64,000 nt of DNA from Melastoma dodecandrum (lineage: Eukaryota; Streptophyta; Magnoliopsida; Myrtales; Melastomataceae). Every line of letters starts with the position of its first letter. Positions within the stretch are counted from its first letter, which is position 1. The stretch covers positions 3,523,501-3,587,500 of the forward strand of contig JARUPY010000465.1 in assembly GCA_029817715.1 (NCBI GenBank). Reading direction: 5' to 3'. This document shows positions 56,965-64,000 of this stretch, in pieces. A model generated the notes under the pieces. It saw only the letters and a program-made list of their open reading frames with translations. It was not told where the DNA came from and searched no databases. Position numbers and translations under genes: made by a program.

Positions 56965-57529
56965 CTAAACTGCGGCCACGGTCTTCCCTTCTGGGCCGAT
57001 GACGTTCATCCGTGTCGTGGCAGCGCCAGAAGAGGGGGTTTGATCGGCCGACGCCGCCGAAAGTGAGCACTTCTCCTTCCTCTCGTCTTGTTTCATCTGT
57101 TGTTGCCTGCACTCGTGGCTACAGAATGCGCTGTCCCCCCTGCAACAAGAAACATTTTAGCTACGTCCTTGATAATCGCTGGTTCCTGCTGGCAGCGCCG
57201 CACCGTGCGAATCATTTTAGCACTGACCTGTACATGAAAATATCGCGGCCAGGGATCAATTGGCGCTTGCAGAGGCAGCAGGTCCCAAGGAAGTAATGAC
57301 CAGGGCCTGCAGCCTCCATAACAAGGAAATCTGCGGAGTGTCCCCGGGAATTCCTGGTAGGGATGGTCTCAGACGGTATCTTCTGGTCGAGACCCTCCTG
57401 GACAAAGAAGGGGGATGATGGAGCGTCTTGGGCCTTGACTCCAACGTCGTCGCTCAGGTCAAGGCCAAGTATGGTCATGCTGGTCGGCGTCCTCTTCATG
57501 GGCGGCCGCAAACTTCGACCGAAAAGCAT
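56965..57529 (-). CDS. FCS-like zinc finger (FLZ, DUF581) protein
   Basis: Plant FLZ proteins act as adaptors of SnRK1 kinase signalling. Two exons, 57228-57529 and 56965-57139, join across AG|G to 158 residues. The N-terminus has MKRTPTSMTILGLDLSDD, a conserved leader of one FLZ subgroup. The finger is FLGTCCLCKRQLIPGRDIFM then YRGDSAFCSHECRQQQM, giving the C-X2-C ... C-X3-C pattern with the FCS core, split by the intron at YR|GD as in other FLZ genes. The C-terminus is Ser/Ala-rich and ends TVAAV at the TAG at 56965-56967. The start at 57529 (MLFGRSLRPP) fits family N-termini. The specific paralogue is not assigned. Confidence 0.93.
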
Positions 57530-58687
57530 AGTCGTGTCCTTCCTTAGGTTGATTGGTTAAAAGGAATCGGGGGGAAGCAACAGAAGAAGGGGAAGAACTG
57601 AACCGAGAGGGTTAGCAAATGCCAAAGGGGGGAGGCAAATGAAATTAATAAGGACACTGGGCCTGCCTGATTGCGAGGGATCAATCTCAGCCGTTGATTT
57701 TGGGTGGTCCAATTCAATGATTAAAACGAACTGCTTTTCCCATAATTCCTTCCTATTTTTTCTAATATTTTATTTTAAAAAAGAATTAATGAGGACAGTT
57801 GCATTCATTGTCTACTTTGTGTTGGACAAGTCCCTTGTTTTTTCTGGGCAATTTACATAATGTTTGCAACAAATCTTTCCTTAGTCGACAAGTAGTATGT
57901 CATATTTGTCGTTTATTTCTTTTTCTTTCTTTCCTTTCTTTTTGGCGTGAAAGTACCGGCGAATTGACTCCAGCGGAGGGAAAGTGGTGTGGCGTCGAGA
58001 AGGAAAAAAAAAAACAAAAATACTTCCAAAATTTCATCCGCATTTACTAGTGAAAGAGCATGTGGACCCGACCCGACCTAGGGAATACAGTTTGGGTCGT
58101 GATTATGACGTGGAAAGAGAAAAAAAAGGAGACCCGAATAACGAGTAAAAACACCGCCCAGCTCGAATGAGATTATGGAATGTGGTGCTTAGAGCATCAA
58201 ATTTAAATAGGGGGTGTCGTCTGGCCATCCTATGTTAAGAGGAGGGGAGGGGGCTTCACATGATGCTCCGGGTCCGACTCTTCCTCTCCGTGAATTGGAA
58301 CTGGACAGGGTGGTATTTGGAACCTTGTCGTCTGTCTCCTTTTCATTCAGACCCACCACTCATAGGCCGGGATGCCGAGTGCCATTGCAGTGGTTGTAGG
58401 AAGATCTTGCTTGGACTGTACATTGGAAGAAGAAACTCTCGACGAACGACCATCTTCCGTGGACTGCCTTTTGTCACGCACAGGCCATGTTTGTCCTGAC
58501 TTCGTGGTTGGTCACACCAATGGCTGATTGTTGTGAAGGTTATCTTATACGTCTGGGCCATGGATTGCTTCCATTTCCATCCGACGGTTCAAATGTTTCA
58601 CTCGTCCCAATAGTTTATCAATATGAATCCTTCGGCCCGGCCCATCTGCATCAACATTTCATAACATCATGTTTTTTATTTTATTTT
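57530..58687. other. Intergenic, FLZ upstream region
   Basis: No gene seen. A 27-bp stretch at 58353-58379 matches part of exon 1 of the xylosidase gene at 62073-62099 with one difference. Frames around it are broken. Confidence 0.45.
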
Positions 58688-59690
58688 TTACCAAATTATC
58701 AAATATATTCTAAATTTTGACACTTTTTTCAATTTAGCCTAACATTTGAAAAATATCCTCTTACATCCAACGTTAGGCCGTTATATCTATTATATCATTT
58801 GTTAGTCATCCCAGCTAACGGAGTCTTATGTGGCGCTGATGTGGCAATTAACATCGTTAATGTCAGATTTTATCTATTTTTCCTCATGCTAAACTATCAA
58901 ATATATGCTAAGCTTTGTCATTTTTTTTAATTTAGCCTAACATTTAAAAAATATCCTCTTACATTTGGACTATTATCTCCATCATCTAATCCGTTCCTGT
59001 CTCTAATACAATCAAATATTGTAATAGATTTTTTAGTTATTATGAACAAGTAGTTGTTATAATTAGAGTCAAAGTTAAATGTTTTAAATATATCCATGAT
59101 TACTAAGTTTCAGAACATGCTCACGCAAACACACTATCAAAGGTCGGGGTGAGATTATTGTGGTCGGGTGTCGGTATAGAATGGGTCGGGAATATGATTA
59201 AAATATTCGTTAAAAGTGAGATTAAAATATATCTGGAGCTTTAAATCCATAAAGCGACCTACCCAAAACCCCTAAACCCTTATTCGGGTTTATGGTTCAA
59301 TTAAACGTGGTGCTGACATTGTTATTTTCATATCAACGCTAAACATGACTCCATTAGCGTTGACCGCGAACATAGAATATAATAAAGATAACGGCTCAAC
59401 GTCGGGATATAAGATTATATTTTTCAAATATTAGGCTAAATTGGAAAAACATGTCAAAATTTAGGATATATTTAATAATTTGTTATGGAGAAAAATAAAT
59501 GAAACTTAGAGTTGGTGACGTTAATTATCATATTAGCGTCATATAAGACTCCGTTAGCGAAGACGGCTAACGGAGCATATAATGAGATAACGGTCAAACG
59601 TTGGGACGTAAGAAGATATTTTTGAAATATTAGGTTAAATCAGAAAGAAACGTAAAATTTTTGGATATATTTGAATATTTGGACTTATTA
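58688..59690. repeat. Nested inverted repeats (fold-back or MITE-like)
   Basis: Four copies of a ~100-bp arm: two forward (about 58688-58790 and 58885-58985) and two inverted (about 59388-59482 and 59585-59690). Shared words are aaattatcaaatatat, a T-run, caatttagcctaacattt and aaaaatatcctcttacat. Related inner blocks mentioning gcgct, taacggagtc and cgttagc also recur in opposite orientation. There is no coding capacity. A related fragment lies at 9796-9970. Confidence 0.75.
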
Positions 59691-59718
59691 TTTTGACGTA
59701 GCCAAACTTTTAACAGTA

Positions 59719-62357
59719 TCAAGCCTCCACGGTAATCGGGTATTGCGCCCTTCCTACCACCAAGAAATGCCTTCCTCCTTCCAGCATCATCATACCATCC
59801 TCGTTCGAAATCGCGAGATGCTCGCATAGACGCAGCTCGAACTCAACCTTGGTCTTCTCACCTGCCTCGAGGCTCACACTCCGGAAATCCACCAGCTGCT
59901 TCACTGGTCGTCCCCCATTGGGCTTCTCCGGCCTCATGAAGAGCAACACGGGATGCTTCCCTGACATCCGCCCCTGGTTCTCGACACCTACTGTGACCAC
60001 AGACTTGCTGTTCTCACAAAAGTCGGCCTCCAGCTCGGAAACCAGCCTAGTGACATTAGAGTTCAGGTGGAATGTCCGTTTTGTGACCGAAATGAACCTG
60101 TAGGAGTAGTTGGTGTAATGGATTCCGTATCCGAACTGAAAAACCTTCTCTCCCTGATAGAAGCGGTAGGTTCGACCGGGATACCCGGTAGGCGGGTCGG
60201 GTCGCATCCTCATGTCAGTCATCGGCACACTGGTGAACTCTTGCGGGTACCAAGTAATTGGCAATTTCCCACCTGCAATGCACAAATTGCATGAAACTAT
60301 CGAGATTTGTTCACGTGAGGAGCAAAAGCACGACGAAAGAAGGGGTGATGTCGATGAGTTACCCGGGTTATGGTCGCCGAAAATGACTTCAGCCAGTGCT
60401 TGTCCTCCTGCCTCACCGGGATAACCCGCCCAGATTATAGCACCAATATTCTTATCATCCCGGGCAAATCGAACGTCGACGGGGCCTCCATTGAGGAGAA
60501 CTAGGATAATAGGCTTCTTTGCGGCCTCTGCAACGCCTCTAATGAGCTGCTGCTGGTTCCCAGGGAGTACCAGATCAATTCGATCATGCTTCTCGGCCTC
60601 TTCCGTCTGATTCAACCCCATCACCAAGATGACATCTTCCACACTTTTTGCGAGCTGCACTGCCTGATCAGACGAAGCCGATGAGCATGCCACTGTATCA
60701 CATCCGGCGACATACTTTGTATTAGAGACATAACTCTGGATAGCCTTAAGGACAGTTATGCTCTTGCATGCCGGGCCCCCATAGTTCCCGAGCAACAGAC
60801 TAGCAGATTCAGCACTCGGCCCAATGACGGCAAGCGAAGAGGTCTTCAACTTCTGAAGCGGAAGACGGTTCATGTCGTTCTTCAAGAGAACAATTCCACT
60901 TCTGGCGGCCTCAAGGGCTAAATCCAGATGTGCCTTTGAGCAGACCTTGTCTGGGCCAATGTCACCGAAAGGAAGCTTTGTGACATCACCATCGAAGAGT
61001 CCTAGCCTCATTCGTACAGAGAAGAGGTTGTGGAGTGCCCTGTCAATCTCGGACTCGGCCAATTTCTGATCGTCTATTGCGGATTTGGCAAATCGCTGGA
61101 CATACGATCCACAGTTGACATCCATGCCTATCCATCACAAATGTCAGAGACTGAGAGACCTAACAATCTGATAGAGCTGAGTAAGTACCTGCATTAAGGG
61201 AAGCAGCTACGACATCAACCTGCGAACCATACTTCAAGTCTCTGAACATGGTGAGGACAGCATCACAGTCGGAGACTGTATACCTGCAGAAATGCAGCAC
61301 ATTATCAAGAAGTAACCAGGTCAACTCAGGAGTTGCCAATGGTGTGGACATAAGTACCCATTGAAGTTCCACTGGTCACGGGCAGTCACAGTAAGGAGAT
61401 CATGGCTGGCGCAAGCTGGGACACCATTGACCTCGTTGTAGGAACACATAAGGCCGCTGGCTCTCGCGTCCTGAATGCACCTCTGGAACGGAGGCTGAAA
61501 CGTGTCCGCCATGTCCTGTGCTGTGACCTTCAATTCATTCATTGAGAAATGAAATGCAGTGATTTCCGAAATAAATCGCGGGGCTAGCAGTTCATGGCGA
61601 ATCTGCAAAGGAAATGTGGTATACCGACCTTGGCATTGAAGGCGTACCGAGTGATGTTTTTCCAGTTATCCAAATCGTAAGCAGCAAAATGCTTGCAGCA
61701 GGCAGAGGCTTTCAGACGATCCCCCTCCAGCCGTTGCTGCCCATCGGGCGAATCTCCCTGGAATCCCCTCACAAAGGCGACCGCATACCTCCCTGTCACA
61801 GTTGGGTCCTCCCCGGGGGTCTCCTGGCCTCTGCCCCACCTAGGGTCCCTAAAAATGTTAATATTGGGAGTCCAGAAAGCCAATCCCTTGGCCTGGCCGA
61901 CGTTGTACACTGCCCTGGCCTCCGTACCAATCGCGTCCCCAATGCGGTACCAGATATCCTCATCAAAGGAGGCAGCCGTGAGGATGACCTGGGGGAAAGT
62001 GGTGGCTCCCTTTATGGTTGTGTTGAGGGCAACACCGCGGCCCTTCTGCGCCACCCCGTGGAGGGCCTCTGACCACCACTCATAGGCTGGGATGCCGAGA
62101 CGGGGGATCGCAGGGGCACCATTCCCGAGCTGGGAGATCTTCTCGTCGAGGGTGAGGCGGGAGACGACGTCCCTGGCCCTGTCGAGGATTGGAAGGTCTG
62201 ACCGGCAGAAGGGCAAGGAACTGGTGAGCTCGAAGGAGGGGTCGCAGGCGAATGGAGGGGTTGCTGCGGCCGCGGAGTAGGCGAGGACTAGGATTAAGAG
62301 GGAGGAGAGGGCCATTGTCTTGGTTGAATACTTGCTCTCTTTAGGTAGAGTCATCAT
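59719..62357 (-). CDS. GH3 beta-D-xylosidase / alpha-L-arabinofuranosidase (BXL6/7-like)
   Basis: A secreted cell-wall enzyme that trims xylose or arabinose from hemicellulose. Five exons: 61629-62357, 61358-61527, 61189-61283, 60363-61127 and 59719-60272, with GT-AG borders and kept frame, giving 770 residues. A second in-frame ATG at 62315 (MALSSLLILVLAYSAAAA) gives a cleaner signal peptide and a 756-residue protein, and is my preferred start. The GH3 N-domain shows RLGIPAYEWWSEALHG, FWTPNINIFRDPRWGRGQET and ACCKHFAAYDLDNW. The catalytic nucleophile lies in YTVSDCDAV (first Asp), across the exon 2-3 junction. The C-domain has GIVLLKNDMNRLPL, MGLNQTEEAEKHDR (likely acid/base region) and IWAGYPGEAGGQALAEVIFG. 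A fibronectin-III-like C-terminus follows. Intron 4 (60273-60362) is 90 nt and has no in-frame stop. Confidence 0.94.
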
Positions 62358-64000
62358 GCACGCACTGCTAAAATGGCCATGGATGATTGATTACCATGAG
62401 AGACATTCTCGAATGAAACCCATGGCATTTGGAATGGGTTTTAAAACAACGGTTTTGACATAGAAATAATAAAGGTTGTTGTTGGGCTAATGTTTATTAA
62501 TTACGTCATTATTTATTTTAAAAATATAAATATGTTTAAATTAACAATCATCATCTTTTCATGATTTAAATAAATTATTTCCGCTTTTAAAAAAAAATAT
62601 TTCCTACTCAGGATAAAAAATTATTTATATAAACTGAAAAATTTTTAATTGGAAAATAGAAATGAGGATTAAATAATCAATTTGACAAATTCATAAAACT
62701 ATTGCGATTCCCTTTCCATATCAGCAATGTGGATGCATTTAATTTTCCTTTTTTTTATAAAAGACTGTGCATATCCACGTAGAGTTCCACTATGAAGAGC
62801 ATTATTTGTGAATAAAGAATTAGATAAACACACGAGTGAAACACCAATTGGAAATAAAAATAAATCTACCAAAAAGGCAAACCAAATCGGATTTAAAAAA
62901 GGTAAAAATAACTTTAGATGAAATGAGATCATGCAATTCAAATGGTAAAAAAAAAATCAGGAGTTGGAATGGTAAAAATAACTACGAGTGCTTTTACATC
63001 AAAATTATTTTTGAAATTTAGATAATCTGAATTGCGTGATAATAGGATTTATCAAATATACTCAAAAGAAAGTAAAAGGTGGATTTTTTTATATATATAA
63101 ATAACGTTGAATAAAGTATTTTTGCCTGTTGCATTAAAGCTTGTTAGTATATAAATAATTTTTAGAAGAAAAAGAATAATTTTTCTATGTAATTCACTCG
63201 ATTTTTTTTATTTTAAATGAATTACGTTTTCTTTTATGGTGATGAAATTTCACAAACATTTCAAATTCGAATCCTTTGTTTGCAAACTATTTTCATGCTT
63301 GTGGTGTAAAATAACAATCTCAATTTCCTATCACATTTTACTCTCTCTTTTATTATTTAACAAGCATCATACATGGATAATCTGTGACACTGGACCATGG
63401 CAATTAGGTGGACTGATTATTTAAAAATTACGATATGATTTAAATTTATGCTCATGTTTTAATATATTTGGTAATAAGATATTTTTATGACATTTGTTTT
63501 GGTGTCCAAACTTATAAAACATCATTTATGAAAATAAATTTCTACTTCCCAAATAATCCTGTTTTGTTGTTATTTCAATCTTTTCCAAAAGTCTGATGGG
63601 GATAGTTAGTTTATTTTTGTCAGCTTGATGTGAACCTACCACCACCAAGGATAATGCAATGTCAGATATATAAAAAGAAAAGTTTGCAACAAATATATAT
63701 ATATTCGGTCTTAGAGTTGAAATGAAAAACCATCTAATGATCCCCGGCCAGCTGCTAACTGAAGGATGGATTGCGTTAGGGATCCAATTAACCCAGTTCG
63801 GTTCGGCCCATTCCCAAAATAATGGATCCCTGGCCCAGGCCCTCGATCTCCACGGGGATGGACCACATCCACCATGGCTGTACGATAGGATGGTCTTCCC
63901 CCTAATTCTCTATGCTATCTGTGGCTATGGGAGGGAATTTAGTGAATTTATTTCGTTTCAAGAAAATATCCACACGTAGGCTTTGATTATGGACAAATTT
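62358..64000. other. Intergenic, AT-rich
   Basis: Xylosidase upstream region, strongly AT-rich up to about 63700. From 63720 to 63980 base composition becomes GC-richer, with an open plus-strand frame of 85 codons that I do not recognise and that has no splice or family support. Confidence 0.5.

Noticed and set aside
61614..62085. Two 130-150-codon plus-strand frames opposite xylosidase exon 1
   Set aside because: Antisense shadows of a conserved GH3 exon.
1..64000. CRISPR arrays, operons, bacterial promoters, rRNA
   Set aside because: The window is a plant nuclear genome; no regularly spaced repeat array or rRNA sequence was seen.

Overview
The window is nuclear DNA from a flowering plant. 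The evidence is multi-exon genes with GT-AG introns, AT-rich intergenic DNA, plant-only families (NSP2-type GRAS, AP2/ERF, ARF, FLZ, plant LACS and ORP), plant microRNA target sites and a Ty1/copia element. From remembered Arabidopsis gene order, USP, ChaC-type GGCT, aminoacylase and an ERF014-like gene resemble the At1g44760-At1g44830 interval, and NSP2 with an ORP1C-type gene resembles At4g08180-At4g08250. This suggests a non-grass angiosperm; the species cannot be named.

Layout. 1-2595 (-): 5' half of a long-chain acyl-CoA synthetase (LACS9-like), running off the left edge. 4337-5207 (-): universal-stress-protein-like gene. 7524-9573 (-): ChaC-type gamma-glutamylcyclotransferase in eight exons. 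10453-10788 (+): GRF zinc-finger relic with a stop. 11693-19482 (-): p24-delta cargo-receptor pseudogene whose last intron holds a nearly intact 5.65-kb copia retrotransposon (12248-17899, reverse orientation). 20013-22052 (+): aminoacylase-1 (peptidase M20) pseudogene, head to head with p24. 24945-25703 (+): ERF transcription factor. 28784-30430 (+): organic cation/carnitine transporter. 32915-34507 (-): NSP2 with a miR171h-type target site. 34508-42336: gene-poor, with a fold-back element. 42337-47704 (+): PH-domain oxysterol-binding-protein-related protein, ten exons. 48784-49197 (-): truncated S13 ribosomal protein gene with a ribosomal-type promoter. 49500-50832 (-): 6-phosphogluconolactonase. 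52338-54310 (+): ARF10/16/17-clade pseudogene retaining a miR160-like site. 55621-55693 (-): tRNA-Arg(UCU). 56965-57529 (-): FLZ zinc-finger gene. 58688-59690: nested inverted repeats. 59719-62357 (-): GH3 beta-xylosidase. 62358-64000: AT-rich, no gene seen.

There is no operon-like logic; the genes serve separate jobs in lipid activation, glutathione turnover, pentose phosphate metabolism, cell-wall remodelling, sterol and lipid transfer, and symbiosis or strigolactone signalling. The most notable pattern is decay beside intact neighbours: p24, aminoacylase and the ARF copy carry independent point lesions, and the S13 copy lacks its C-terminal half. No new biological system could be demonstrated. 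The best leads are the decayed ARF keeping a miR160 site, the paired loss of two divergent genes, a stop-free 90-nt intron in the xylosidase gene, and several unnamed inverted-repeat elements.
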